From NCBI GenBank assembly GCA_958450325.1, contig OY288251.1:15256976-15320975 (forward strand): 64,000 nt of DNA, written 5' to 3'. This stretch comes from Agrostemma githago (lineage: Eukaryota; Streptophyta; Magnoliopsida; Caryophyllales; Caryophyllaceae). This document shows, piece by piece, positions 11,620-24,019 of this stretch. Both the position numbers and the translations under genes were made by a program. The notes below the pieces were generated by a model that was not told the DNA's origin, made no database searches, and was given only the letters and a program-made list of their open reading frames with translations. Numbering within the stretch: the stretch's first letter is position 1; each line of letters begins with the position of its first letter.

Positions 11620-12816
11620 TTAATAAGTACCTGTAGGAGGGACAAACAACCTCTGATAGGGTGGAGAAGGAGCCTGTTGACAAGGGACCTGAGACAGAGG
11701 TGGCTGACAAGAACTGGAACCTTCACCATATTCAAAGGTGGTACGACCTCGGTTACCCCGTGGAGCTACTCCAAGGGTAATGGTAAGTAAGTAACTAGGC
11801 GCGACAGAAGGTGGGGCATCTTCATCAAGTGGTGCATGTTGCCACAGCTCCGGTAAAGAAGGATCAGGGAGAATGCGGGATTGACCCGGAGCAAAGTGGC
11901 ATATATACTTATTATCGGCGTTGACGGAGAACCAACCTGCTGGAAAATCGCTCGCAGTATAAACAGATTCCGTCAAAATAGGCACCCAGTTCGTCTCATC
12001 AAAGGTACCTCATAGTTGTGTTCGAGCAAGATGTGTTACTAGTCGTCAACCATTAATTGACATCAAGCGACCCACTTTTGTAATAATCAACCCAAAATGT
12101 TTCATAATAAGAGCAAAGATGTCTAGATCGAATAGGGGTTGGGATTGGACTTTAAGAGCCATTCAAATCATCTCAATTTCCGTTTTGATTACGCAACCAT
12201 GTTCGCGACGACCAAAAATCGACCAGGAAACAAATCGTTGCCAAATCCGGATTATAGGACGTTGAATGGCATGACAAGGGACACGCTTAAATCTAGCTGG
12301 CAAAGCTTGACTCGTAATGCAGTACCAAAGTTGCTGATGACTAAAAGAATCGGGGGCACTCAAAACATCGCCGGAGTCTAGGCCAAAGGTGTCCCTAAAC
12401 AGTCGGAGGGGGATGGTATAAGTCACACTTAACAACCTAAATGTCAGCATAGCAGTAGCATCATTGTATTCAAAACTGCTAAAGAATTCTTGGGTTAAGT
12501 CTTTATAAGTAGGTATATTCAGATTAAACAAACCACCTATACTAGTACCATCATAAAACTGCTCCATCAACTCGTTAATACCACATCGACGCAGTAATGC
12601 ATGACTAAGAAAACGAGTAAGTGTTACCGGTTTGGAAGCCATAAGAAGGAAGAGTTCTCGTTGTCTTGACGAACCAAAAATAATATCCTCATACCCGAAT
12701 ACCAGCAGGAAATCTGCTGGTGGTGATGACGGAGACTCTGACGATGTTGCATGCGATGATTCCGGTGGAGAATCGGACCGACGGTTGATGTTTTGCCTTT
12801 TTCTTCCGAACACCAT
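11620..12816 (-). pseudogene. ATHILA-type ORF in the env position of E
   Basis: The first 217 codons (12816 to 12163) are open, starting MVFGRKRQN. They contain LFNLNIPTYKDLTQEFFSSF, followed by an ATAMLTFRLL-type stretch and FRDTFGLDSGDVL, characteristic of the ATHILA ORF family of Athila elements. After a stop the same product continues to about 11985-11620 (PAGWFSVNADNKYICHFAPG, then a Pro-rich tail). It lies downstream of integrase, where env-like genes sit in Athila elements. I see no convincing signal peptide or transmembrane segment, so an envelope role is not supported. Stops near 12160 and 12045 make it a pseudogene. Confidence 0.75.
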
Positions 12817-13327
12817 GATGATAGTGACGAGAGGTAGGAGGTGAGTGGTGGAGGCAAGGTGGAAGGAGGGTGATTATTAATGTGGTGTAGATGAGGATGA
12901 TGATTTGTGGGGTTTTTATGGTAGAGAGAGTTGGGAAGGGTTTAGTGAAAAAGAGTGAAATGAGAGGAGAAGAGAGGGGTAAGGTTGTATAAAAAGACCC
13001 GAAAAAAAAATGAAACACACATCCCGCCTGGTGAACCAATCAGTTTGAATTTGAACCGCTCGGTTTGCCTGCGTACCGCATGGATCAAAGTTGAACCGAC
13101 CGATTCATATTCATACCGCTCGGTTTGAATCCATACCGAGCGGTTCACCTACCGTACTTGCATATTTTTTCTTTCACCGAACATAGTACCCTCCCTTACG
13201 TTCACTCAAAAATAAAATAAAAATAAAAAAACATAACACACGACAAAAAGAAAATCACCAAAGTTGTACACACGGGTTACCTTCCGAGAAGCGCTGGTTT
13301 TTACAGTCCCGCTCGACCGGTATTACC
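12817..13327 (-). other. Spacer of E with CCGGTCGG-like motif cluster
   Basis: No gene is seen. Between about 13021 and 13150 there are several copies of an ACCGCTCGGTTTG or AACCGACCGATTC type motif separated by about 25 bp. The same motif family recurs at 17160-17290 and 53085-53160 in this element. An A-rich stretch (13200-13250) follows. Confidence 0.6.
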
Positions 13328-14580
13328 TCAAGAGGAGAAAGGAGGCAGTAGGTAAATCACATCGATATTACCTACGACGGCATCTTCATGATATAGCTTT
13401 AATCGGTGCCCATTGGTTATAAAAACCTCTCCCGAGTCATTCTGTACTTCGATTGCTCCAAATTTCTTGACATTGGTGACGGTGTAAGGACCGGACCATA
13501 TAGATCGTAACTTACCCGGAAATATGCGAAGACGAGACTTGTGTAGCAAAACTTTATCACCCTCCTTAAATTGCTTCGAGAGGATATGTTTATCATGCCA
13601 CTTCTTTGTGCGCTCTTTATAGACTCGGGAACTTTCATAAGCACTTAGACAGAATTCGTCCAATTCATTCAGTTGGAGTAATCGCTTCTCCCCACTCAGA
13701 GTGGGTCAAAATGAAGCTCTTTGACTGCCCAAAACGCTTTACATTCTAACTCGACGGGAAGATGACATGCCTTACCATATACCAACCTATAGGGAGATGT
13801 ACCAATGGGTGTCTTGAATGCGGTGCGATTGGCCCATAATGCATCGTCTAGCTTGGCACTCTAATCCTTCCTAGATTTAGAAACTACCTTTTCGAGAATT
13901 GATTTAATTTCTCGATTAGATGCCTCCACTTGTCCGCTTGTTTGAGGATGATAGGCCAATCCGCTATGTTGCATAACACCATACTTGCGCAGTAAAGTCT
14001 CCAATCTCTTTTCGTGGAAGTGTGAACCTCCATCACTAATAATGGCTCGGGGAACCCCGAACCTAGGAAAAAATATCTTCTTAAAGAGATTTAAGACCAC
14101 CTTAGCATCGTTTTTAGGACAAGCTACTGCCTCGACCTATTTGGACACATAGTCCACTGCAACTAGAATATACCGATTACCGAAAGAAGAAGGAAACGGA
14201 CCTTGATAGTCGATTCCCCGTACGTCAAAAATTTCGACCTCTAGTATACCGGTTTGTGGCATCTCATGCCGCCTAGAAATATTACCGGATCGTTGGCAAG
14301 CATCAGCAAGCGAGGATAAATCCTTGAGCGTCTTTAAATAAAGTTGGCCAATAAAATCTGGATTGTAATACTTTAGCAACGGTGCGAGACGGACCATGAT
14401 GACCACCATAGGGAGAAGAATGACAACCCTCCAATACCTCTTACTTCCTAATCGGGTACGCACTTCCGAAAAATTCCATTGGCGCATTCTCGAAATAGGT
14501 AGGGATCATCCCAATAGTACTTCCTCACATCAGATAAGAATTTCTTCATTTGATGATAGGTACAATCGGGAGGAAAATAA
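13328..14580 (-). pseudogene. Integrase of E, broken
   Basis: Read leftward, the catalytic core gives GIDYQGPFPSSFGNRYI (first Asp), AIISDGGSHF (second Asp) and VEASNREIK (the Glu), so the D,D,E residues are all retained. The segment AYHPQTSGQ sits before the Glu, as in other plant gypsy integrases. The C-terminal part (13663-13328) has KWHDKHILSKQFKEGDKVLL and WSGPYTVTNV. Stops at about 14136 (in the core) and 13861, and frame changes between 13860 and 13664, disable it. Insertion of cDNA into chromatin is the family's known role. Confidence 0.9.
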
Positions 14581-14595
14581 CCACCAACCAAAAAG

Positions 14596-15985
14596 TTAAT
14601 TAGCATAATCGGCATACCATGGTTCGTTGGTAGTTAGCTCGGCAAGGGCGATCGCTAGTAAGGAATCGTCGGGAAAAGAATCATCAATCGGTAGGATTAT
14701 TCCTTCTTCATCGAATCTAAGCCGTGATAGATGATCAACTACAAAGTTCTCGGCTCTCTTCTTATCCCGAATCTCAAGATCAAATTCTTGGAGTAGTAAG
14801 ATCCAACGAAATAATCTAGGTTTTGCTTCCTTCTTTGCTAAGACGTACTTCAATGCGGCATGATCAGTATAAACAATCACCTTGGAACCAATTAAATAGG
14901 TTCGGAATTTATCGAGGGCATATATGATGGCTAATAACTCCTTTTCCGTTGTTGCGTAATTGATCTGATCTTCATCTAAAGTCTTGCTAGCATAGTAAAT
15001 AGCATGTAAAACTTTATCTTTTCTGCTCCTACGACATAGTCGCTCGCATCACACATAATCTCGAAAGGCAAGTTCCAATCCGGCGATCGAATGATAGGTG
15101 CTGAGATTAATGCTTCCTTTATCTGTCAAAAGATTCACGACATGCATCAGTAAAGCAAAAAGGAGCATCCTTTAGAAGGAGCTGAGTAAGTGGTTTAGAA
15201 ATTTTAGAGAAGTCCCTGATAAAGCGGTGATAAAATCCCGCTTGACCAAGGAAGCTCCTAACCCCCTTAACATTAGTGGGAGGGGGCAATTGCTCGATCA
15301 CTTGTATTTTAGCTCGATCTACTTGAATGCCCTTATCAGCAACTAAATGACCGAGCACTACTCCCTCGTTGACCATAAAGTGACACTTTTCCCAATTAAG
15401 CACCAAGTCAACTTCCTCACAGCGACCTAAAACCTTAGACAAATTCAGCAAACAAGAATCAATGTCAGATCCATATACACAGAAATCAGCCCTAAATACT
15501 TCCATAATCGATTCAATGAATTTAGAAAAGATACTAATCATGCATCTCTGAAAGGAGGCTGGAGCGTTACATAATCCGAAGGGCATCCTACGATAAGCGA
15601 AGGTACCATAAGGACAAGTAAAGGTGGTTTTTTCTTGGTCCTCGGGAGGAATGGGGATCTAGAAAAAACCAGACTAGCCATCTAGATAACAAAAATACTT
15701 ATGACGAGTTAATCTTTCCAACATCTGATCAATAAATGGAAGTGGGTAATGGTTTTTTTTAGTGGTGACATTTAATTTTCTATAGTCAATGCACATACGC
15801 CACCCTGTAACAATTCTTGCAGAAATTAGTTCATTCCTATCATTTTTCACTACCATGGTGCCTCCTTTCTTAGGCACCACTTGAACCGGACTGACCCATT
15901 TGGAGTCGGATATAGCATATATAATACCTGCATCTAGAAGTTTTATAACTTCTTTCTTAACAACTTCTTGCATATTCGGTTTCAT
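14596..15985 (-). pseudogene. Reverse transcriptase and RNase H of E, catalytic site damaged
   Basis: RT motifs read leftward: WVSPVQVVPKKGG, GWRMCIDYRKLN, the YLDG of motif A, then a stop, RRMPFGLCNAPASFQRCM, and the catalytic box, which reads FRADFCVYG (15505-15479) instead of a form like FMDD. One of the paired aspartates is therefore Ala. LNWEKCHFMV and GHLVADKGIQVD follow. RNase H begins after 15119; the piece at 14880-14596 has YTDHAALKYV and VVDHLSRL. Stops at about 15674, 15660, 15119 and elsewhere break it. Confidence 0.92.
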
Positions 15986-15997
15986 TCGACGCTGACC

Positions 15998-17122
15998 CTA
16001 GATATACGGTATATGACCGTCTTCAAGATGAATGCGATGCATGCAAAAGATGAATGCGATGCATGCAAAAGATGAATGCGATGCATGCTTCCTCAATACA
16101 ATTAATAAATCAGTCAACTGAGACTCAGTTAAGGAATTATTTACTATAATCGGGTTTAGCTCACCCTCATCGAGAAAAGCATACCTGAGATTCGTGGGTA
16201 ACGGTTTAAGTTCAGGTTTTTGTACCTTGACCGAATAAGACATATCAAGGTTGACTGTTTCGACCATCTCGGCTTCTTTCGGCCCTCCTGCATATAAAAG
16301 TGCTTCCAGCTTATCTACTTCAGCTTTCCAAATTTCTCCATCACCTATATAACTTGATTCACACATTAGTAACTCCATGGGATCCTTTGTTAAGGATCCG
16401 AGTAAGGTAGAATCAATAGTGTCATCCACAGAATCAAAAGTGTCTAAATAGTAACATGTGTCATCAGTTATAGAGGCTTTTAAAGATTTATTAAGATTAA
16501 ATGTAACTTTATCTTCCCCCACCTCAAGTGTCAAACTACCATTTTTGACATCAATAAGCGCGCCGGCGGTGTGAAGGAATGGACAACCATGTATAATAGG
16601 GATATGCGTATCCTCAGCAATGTCTAAGACAACAAAGTCGACAGGGAAAAAGAACTTCCCTACCTTAACCAGGACATCTTCTAATACACCTAAAGGTCTA
16701 CGGACTGCTCGATCAGCCATTTGAAGTGTGATACTAGTACACTTCAAACCTCCCATATCTAACCTCTCACAGATGGAGTAGGGCATGACACTAACACTTA
16801 GCCGAAGATCACACAATGCATTATTTACAACATGAGTACCTATTGTGCATGGATTAGAAAACCTACCAGGATCCTTATGTTTTGGAGGCGATTTGTTTTG
16901 AAGGAGTGCATTGCATTCCCACGTAAAAGTAATCGTCTCGACTTCATTAAAAGAACGCTTCCTAGTAAGTATGTCTTTCATGAATTTAGCATAAGCAAGT
17001 ACTTTTGTAATTAACTCAGTAAATGGAACGATTACCTGAATATTCTTCACAATGTCCATGAATTTACTGAATTGACTGTCGATCTTGCTATTGCAATGAC
17101 GACCTGGGAATAGGACCCTCAC
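15998..17122 (-). pseudogene. Aspartic protease region of E polyprotein
   Basis: An open stretch of 374 codons contains FMDIVKNIQVIVPFTELI (linker shared with D), the protease region with CDLRLSVSVMPYSICERL, and ILGRPFLH represented here as IIHGCPFLH. The active-site triplet seen as DLGAS in D (about 31205) is DLRLS here, so the protease is probably dead. Its C-terminus (16090-16010) runs through a 22-bp triplication. It joins RT about 12 bp away after a stop. Confidence 0.88.
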
Positions 17123-18156
17123 GTGTTGGGCTGTAGGTGACTTTGGCTGCTCCGATGGCTAAACCGATCGATTTGACTTCGAAAAGGTCGGTTCGTCTTT
17201 GTCTCGATCAGTTTGATCATGTACCGGCCGGTTCGAATCTGTACCGGTCGGTTTGAGATTGTCCCGACCGGTTTGCTTGTCTTCAATGGCTTCTGCTCTC
17301 TTTACGACCTCGTCTTCTGATTCCGGCATCTTTGGACCATCGTAGACCGTCCCACTCCTTAAGGTAATAGCATTGTTGTGTCCATTCCCTTGGGGTGGAT
17401 TACCTTGAGGTGGATTTCGCTGGGGCGGCAAGGTTCCTGGCTGACGAGTAGTTTGTGAATTAGCTAAGTGGGTGACTTGCCTTTCGAGCACCTTATGGCT
17501 GGTCTGGAATTGAGTCATCATGTTCATCATCATATTCCTCAGTTCAGCTATTTCAACGGATTGTTGATGAGCTTGGGCCTCTAAGGAAGGAAGTGGTGGA
17601 AACTGCTGATGACTATTCTGAATTATGTTTTGTTCTTGAGGCCTTCGAGAATTCTGTTGATTTCCTTGCATTCGACCGTGAGGTGGCACATATGGTGGAT
17701 TGAGAGGTGGGGGTGTTGTAGGATTCAACACATTCTGACTTGCATAAGATAATAGAGCACGATTATAGCCAGGTTTATTCATGTATGACGAGTTCTGATT
17801 CCGTTGAAATAAATGACTGATAAGCATTAACTTAGCTTGTTCTTGCGTTCTCATACATTCGTGAGCATGATGTCCCGATACGCCATAGTCGTCTCATATT
17901 ATTTCTCGGGTCATAGCGTGCACTCGATGAATTCCTTTATTTGAGTTAGATGCTTCATAGGAATCGAATCGCTTAGTCAAAACAACTAATTAACTAGCGA
18001 TCGCAGAATCAGTCTCATTACTATTACCTCGGGTATTGCCGCATGGATTTCCTCATTGTGCATGATGAGAGGCCATATCCTCAATTTTTTGACACACCAC
18101 ATAATCATCAACATTAGATTGGAACCTCCCGTTACAAGCTGAATCAAGTGTGTTAC
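17123..18156 (-). pseudogene. C-terminal half of E gag, split by C
   Basis: The right-hand end joins codon for codon to the gag segment at 51252 when C and one TSD are removed (GLYDDC then RNTLDSACNG). Downstream come a degraded knuckle-like GVSGHHAHEC, a Gln/Pro-rich segment (17854-17159) and NAITLRSGTVYDGPK, the conserved link between gag and protease in Athila elements. The last part (about 17290-17159) encodes a repeated TGRDN/RPVHDQ/DRDKDEP pattern because the DNA carries several CCGGTCGG-like motifs. Several stops lie between 17860 and 18060. Confidence 0.88.
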
Positions 18157-20337
18157 TGTACACACCGAGATATGGACCTGGTGGCTGCAGGAATGCCCAA
18201 CAAACACCCGATGACGATCGGACTGCAACGCGACGCGGGTTCGCGATGTTTTAGATAGTTTTTCTATAGAACGGATCAAATAATTACTCGGAAAAGTTAA
18301 AATAACATCAAGGCTGCCTTAGTCGTGTCATTGCGGTCGTATAGACACTAATTAGAGTCAATTCTGACACCTGGACCCCGAGTCGGTCCCAAAACACGAA
18401 CAGAGTCAGCACCGCGCCAAGCAAACCTCGGGATGCACACCCGAGGCCCACTAAACACCAAGGTGCTACGGCAAGAGAGGGATAGCTTAATCCCCAAGTT
18501 ACGAATAATACGTACCACGCTCGATTTTGGAAAGTATCAAAATCGTATCTTCAAAATCCCGAGTGCCTCACCTTGCGCGTCTCAGTCCTCACACGCCTAA
18601 ACCCAGGCGCCTCAGTTCTGGTGTGCCTGGACTCAGGCGTCTATCTGGGTGACGAGAGTCAAACATGACTATAAATACCCCTCTCTACCCTCTTCATTCG
18701 ACACACAACTCACATTCTCTCTTCTCTCTTCACTCATTAAGAGTTTCTTGCTAAGGGCTCGCACTCCGACACCCGAGGCAAACGATCCACTCGATCGTAT
18801 TTCCGATAAATCGAGATCAACGCTAGCTACTCCTCACCTTCGAGCACTCCACTCAATCCCGAGGTGCCTGTGTTCGACTAGCTAATCCTAGTCTAGTAAC
18901 GGAATTTTGCCGGATTAGCCGCAGAACCAACAAGTCGTAGCGGAGCTCTGCCGGATTAGTCGCAGAAGCAACAAGTCGTAGCGGAGCTCTGACGGATTAG
19001 CCGCAGGAAGGGATGACGGTAACGGAGCTCTGCCGAAATCATCGGGCAAGCTAGGAGGATCCGCCTTTCGAAGTTGAATCGTCACTAGGTTGTCATCTAA
19101 ACAAAACTTTACATTATTGTACTTTTAATATGCACTACGATAATGTGAAACGTGGACACTAGGTCCACAACATATACTAAAACACGTAACGTCCCAACTT
19201 CAATCATAAACACTAAAACCCTCTAAATAGACCCGAGTAGTTCCGAGATCCGTTCTCAACTATATATGCATCGTGTCCCGTTTAGCGTATACCCCAAGGG
19301 TGCAACTCCTCACTACGTGATTTACTTACATTCACATTTACAGCTTTCGTGTGATTTATTGCTTTTATGACCTTATAATCGCATGCTAAATCACCTAATA
19401 TGAAATTCAAAACGTAAACAAGCTAAAACTGAATAAAGCGATGGTCGGGTTCCGTATTAGTCTCGGTGTTCACCTTACATGGTTCGACGCATCCCTATTA
19501 ATACCGAGCTGACGCACTTAAGAAGAATCCCGGGTAAGGTATACCACGAGAACGACTAATATTCGTATTACCACGTTAAAACTGATTTACTAATACGTAT
19601 AATACTAGTACTCTCTACTCTCCTACGTGCATCTTTTCATGGCCTGCCTGTCACGTGAAATCGCATTCAAAGAATGTAAACACAATTACTTCGACAACAA
19701 AAGCTTACTTGTCCTTAAACAATGGATGTTACAGTACTTCCGCCACAACAAAAGAACAAAGTTATCAGCCCATCGATTGATTAGTACAGGCCGTTATTGT
19801 GCGGGCGGGATTGGGTGTCGATGTCTAGCAGGCGTTGGCTTCCCAATACGTACCCTCAGCCCTTACTCAGAATCAACGGTTTACGGATGTCCAAAACCAT
19901 TGGCAATGAGAGTCATTTCAGGCATGGAGTGCTTAAGGATACAAGTCTTTATCTTTAGGTCCCGTGCCACTATGCTTTGAGGCGGCTAAGGATCAAAGTT
20001 GACTTGAATCGTTTCCGAGTCCCCATATTTGACTCGGTGGTGACGCCACAAATCGGCAACGAATTCAGTTCACTAAAAAGGTTGTCTTGCCAAACATATC
20101 GGCCTTTAAATATTTACAACCACGACTCGATCGATTCCAACGGAAACACGGGTGCCTGCACCCGTCTAGTACAAGTCCGAATCGTCATCCGAATCCAGGT
20201 CCGACACACCGCCCCGAACGCGAGATCGGACCGGCCCCCGACCGGGAGGGGGCTGCGTGGGTGACCACCGCGATGAAACCGGGTTGGTCCCGCGCAGGCG
20301 CGCGCGGAGCGCCGGGCTGTGCGGACGGACGTCCACA
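18157..20337 (+). repeat. 5' LTR of C (about 2.18 kb)
   Basis: It starts TGTACACACCGAG and ends GGACGTCCACA. It matches 41898-42023 plus 49261-51246 along its length. A TATAAATACCCC promoter box lies at about 18671-18682, and a transcription start is expected roughly 30 bp downstream. Two copies of a GGATTAGCCGCAGAA type motif lie at 18912-19010. ORFs inside it are unlike known proteins and are carried in both LTRs only because LTRs are copies. Confidence 0.93.
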
Positions 20338-20360
20338 GTTTGGCGACTCCGCTTGGGAAT
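20338..20360 (+). promoter_or_regulatory. Primer binding site of C
   Basis: Two bases after the LTR the sequence reads TGGCGACTCCGCTTGGGAA. Ogre-type elements use a closely related site complementary to the 3' end of tRNA-Arg; the assignment to that tRNA is from family knowledge. Confidence 0.8.
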
Positions 20361-21210
20361 TGGAAACAAGTTTCCAGCGGTGGTGTAACTTGAACGACGT
20401 CGGTGAAGCTCATTTCCTACCAACTATTTGTGGTCACTACAGGTTTTAGCCCTAAAAAGCCCACACTAACCGATCGACCTCTTCGCGGTAAGATCCTTAT
20501 GGAGGCGCGAAGAGATCCTTGGTTGACTCTCCGGTCGCCTTACGCGTACCCCGTGGATATACTAAACGAGTAGTTCTGAACGGACGGTACGACACTCACC
20601 TCCACAGATGACACCCGTCGACACCTAAACAAAGGCTACTCGTGGGCGGTAGCCTACCGTAACCTACCCGTGTCTGCATCCTGCATGAGTGTACGCTTTC
20701 CTAGTTATGTGTAGCGTATTTGAACAATTCGAATAAAACACTAAAATCTGGATTCAACCACAACAACATATTCAACCTCACCCAAGTTCGTTTTCAAAAA
20801 AAGGGAAGTCTCTTCTTTTCAAAACAACCTTTTGAGCACCGACATTCCGGTCAAATCATGGTTATCTTCGAAAAAAAATGTTTTAAATACTGTCATCATG
20901 GCAAATTTTACACTCACAACTTTAAAACAAAAAAACCTTTTGACCGCCATCACCCTGGCCAAAGCAAAACTCGTAGTTTCCAATAACAACAAGGCCCGCC
21001 AATAAATGTCAAATTCCAAATCGATGGGACCGAGGCACCTAAAGCAGTTACATTTTATTTTTTTGCACATACCATTGACACGACCAAAGCTACAATTAAT
21101 GAAGTCAAGGAATCCGAAACGGTTACATTCACAAAACATTTTTTACATGCCATCACCACCATCGAAATTCTAAGGATGGACAAATATGACCACACATTCT
21201 AAAAAGCTTT

Positions 21211-21958
21211 TTTTTTTGATAAAATGTGATTCTATATATCAAAAAATATTGCATTTACAAAATACAATTCGTATCAAAACGAGGAAAGACCAGGTTCCTT
21301 CCTTACACATAAAATCTCATTCCTACCAATCCAAAGAGAGACTAGGCTAATCTCATAGCCTTCATCCGGATTTTCACATCATTCCTGACTCTTGCTGCAA
21401 TATACTCAGGCCTAGATATCATCTCGTTAACTCTAGCATTATTACGTTGAGTCCATATATAGTAATAGTAGGCTGCCAACACGACAGCATCAGACTTCCA
21501 ATTAATCCCATCTCTCGAGTTAAGTAACAGATCGCTCATACTCTTGACGGGTCCATACCAACCTTCAATACAATCCAGTATCTTCCTACTGTAAACACAA
21601 GACACAAACAAGTGATCTATAGTTTCAGAATCATCTTGCCATAACCAACACCTGTCAGTCTCAGTGCATCCAAAACTGTGAAGTCGAGACATAGTATTCA
21701 TTCCACCCATTTGAGCCATCCAAGTAATAACCGAGTGTTTCGGGATGATCCAGTTACACCATACTACTTCAGCCCAAGCTTTAGCTGGAAGTTTGTCTCT
21801 AACCCATTCATATCCACTAGCAACAGAGTAGCCACGACTCGCTTCCTGCCATTCGTTATCAAGATATCCATGTTTCATAACTTCTTTCACCTTGCAAATA
21901 GCCTTCCATGACCAATTATCTGATGATTTTGGGCAGTAAAAATTATCTGATGACCAAT
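21211..21958 (-). mobile_element. 5'-truncated LINE, minus orientation
   Basis: The insert is bounded by a 16-bp duplication, CATTCTAAAAAGCTTT, at 21195-21210 and 21959-21974. Its left edge is a T run, which is the A-rich 3' tail read on the minus strand, preceded in element direction by TTGATATATAGAATCACA. A long TSD, an A-rich 3' end and 5' truncation are the signature of target-primed reverse transcription. Confidence 0.9.
21342..21890 (-). pseudogene. LINE ORF2 C-terminus (zf-RVT domain)
   Basis: The 182-codon frame matches the zinc-binding C-terminal domain of plant LINE reverse transcriptases: YSVASGYEWVRDKL, VVWCNWIIPKHSVITWMA, SETIDHLFVSCVYS and the KSDAVVLAAYYYYIWTQRNN tail. The polymerase and endonuclease domains are absent through 5' truncation, so it is a dead fragment. 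Confidence 0.92.
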
Positions 21959-22721
21959 CATTCTAAAAAGCTTTCTCAAAACACCTTCGCTACCTAAACT
22001 CGGTAATAAAGATTTAGTCACGTTTTCAAAAACACCGTCACCAAACATCAGGTTCTATCACGAACACCACCTACACCACGAATATCGAACTGACTAATTA
22101 ATAGTAGTCTCGATAGAAGCACGATTTCACACTTTCAAAACCGGTTCCTTTAGAACCGCGTTTTTCTTTACAAAATCTTCATTTACGCCTTCGCTATTGT
22201 CGAATTCTCGACACACATGTAGCAACACGTTCTCACGTCACCAACGACGTCACCACACCATCGTTACCCCTAATTCTACAAACCCTCTTTTCGAAAGAAA
22301 AGGTTTTCAAAAGCTTGATCGTTTTCAAAATAACATCAAAACTCCCTGATCCAGCGCCGGGATCGCGGTCAACTTCTTACGTTGTACAACCGAGTGATTA
22401 ACTGTTTATGCTGGTTACTAAGGTCACCTCTGTTCGAGGTCTTACATTTTGGGTCGTCTCATCTCGAGAAGTCCTCTTTAAACCTCACCTCCGAGATTTG
22501 TGTCAAATCGTGTCGTTCTATAGACATAGATCCACTAGGCGTTTCGCCGAATACACCGAGAGTCTAAAGCACCTGAGTACCTAATACGGTGACCGCAAAC
22601 ACATGAAAATTGAGAGCCACGCTTCCGCGTCGCTCGGTCACGAGCGTTCCTCAAGTCTCTAAGTCGTCCGATGAACCCTTCCTGACCTCCGACGTTATCT
22701 CACTAGAGATCATCCTCCAAC

Positions 22722-24019
22722 ATGACTACCGTCCCAAACTTTAGCGTCAAAGATTTAACTCATATGGTTTACAACCTGGTCACACCCATAACCTCCATCG
22801 AGGCCTCTATCCATAACCTTAACAAGCGAATGGACTCCCTCGCAGTCAAAACCCGAAACCCTCCATCATTCCAAGTAAATAAGAATAGGGCTTCCCAAAA
22901 GAAAAAAACCGCTAGAGAGTTTGCCAGCTTAGACATCCCATATGACGAAGCTCTAACCCTTGCCATCCGACATGGTCTACTATCCCCTCTAGAGCCAACA
23001 CCCGCGACATCTTTAGGATAAAGAAGCAAATCATGGGATCCCAAAGCTTTATGCTCCTTTCACCAAGGACCTGGTTATAACACCCAATCGTGCACCAAGC
23101 TAAGACATGCCATCCAAAACCTAATCGAGGAAGGAACTTTCCCCCTATTAAGAAACCACCACACATCCAATTCGGCACAATCAACTATGAACAGTCCTAA
23201 CGCGATCACGCCATTCATGGGGTATGGGCGGACGATGATGACGATGTCTATATCCACGAGCCAATAGTCATGATCCCTCCAAACACCTCCCAAACCAAGG
23301 ACATAAGCCACGTTACAAGGTCGGGGCGACCTTACCAAAACGTCACCAATGACATACCAATCACCAACCACACTCCTGAAAACACCACTACCACCGACGA
23401 AATCCCTATTACCACCCCCAAAGTACAAATAGTCAAACAGCTAAAAAAGCCAAAACCGACCTTTCCATATGGCAACTCATTGCCAGCTCCTACAATCACC
23501 GTATGGCCCAGTCCAAGACCAAGGGAGGATGAATATATCCCCAACCATCACACCCGAGGATATGATAGGACATGTTCTTCAAGAAACAAAAGATCTAAAG
23601 GACCCTATAACCTTCTCCAATAAAGACTTCCCATCCTTTGGACCAAAGCACGAACTAGCCCTTTACGTCACAGTAAGCTGCCTAGGCAAAAAGGTGCCCA
23701 TAACCCTTGTGGATGACGGTTCCGCTGTAAACGTAATTCCTCTTAAAACCGCTCGTGCCCTAGGAATGTCCGACACCGATTTCGTACCCACTGAATCCGT
23801 AGTGCGCGCCTACGATGGTACACGGCGTCCAGTCGCGGGGATTGCGACTATTAACACCATTGTGGGGCCAATAGAAAGAAAAATGGACTTCCAAGTATTA
23901 GATGTCAAAACCAGGTCCTACAATATGATCCTAGGACGCTCTTGGATTCACACCCTTAAGGCCGTACCATCCACCTTCCACCAAAAGGTGAAGGCTCCCC
24001 TCAATGGTGAAGTAGTCAC
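22722..24019 (+). pseudogene. gag remnant and aspartic protease of C, interrupted by B
   Basis: The start gives a helical N-terminus (VKDLTHMVYNLVTPITSIEA). A short linker leads straight to LDIPYDEALTLAIRHGLLSP and a knuckle-like CSFHQGPGYNTQSC (about 23060-23100), so the capsid domain expected between them in Tat gag is absent. VTRSGRPYQN and the protease follow, with active site VDDGSAVNVIP (about 23709-23741), VRAYDGTRRPV and ILGRSWIHTLKAVPSTFHQKVK. A stop at about 23019 and at least two frame changes (about 23250 and 23470-23530) break it. The reading frame resumes at 29225 after B. Confidence 0.87.

Larger units (their letters stand above)
20361..22721 (+). other. 5' leader of C, with a LINE insertion
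   Basis: About 1.6 kb of leader remain once the LINE (21211-21958) is removed. No ORF resembles a protein. Long leaders before gag are usual in Tat/Ogre elements. The gag start is taken as the ATG at 22722. Confidence 0.65.

Noticed and set aside
11620..12816. True retroviral envelope or an endogenous plant virus
   Set aside because: The ORF has no signal peptide, transmembrane segment or fusion motif visible and matches the ATHILA ORF type; no pararetroviral movement or coat motifs are seen in the window.
19627..19980. ORF repeated at 50644-50898 as a possible conserved protein
   Set aside because: Both copies lie in the two LTRs of C, so their similarity follows from LTR duplication; no known domain is seen.
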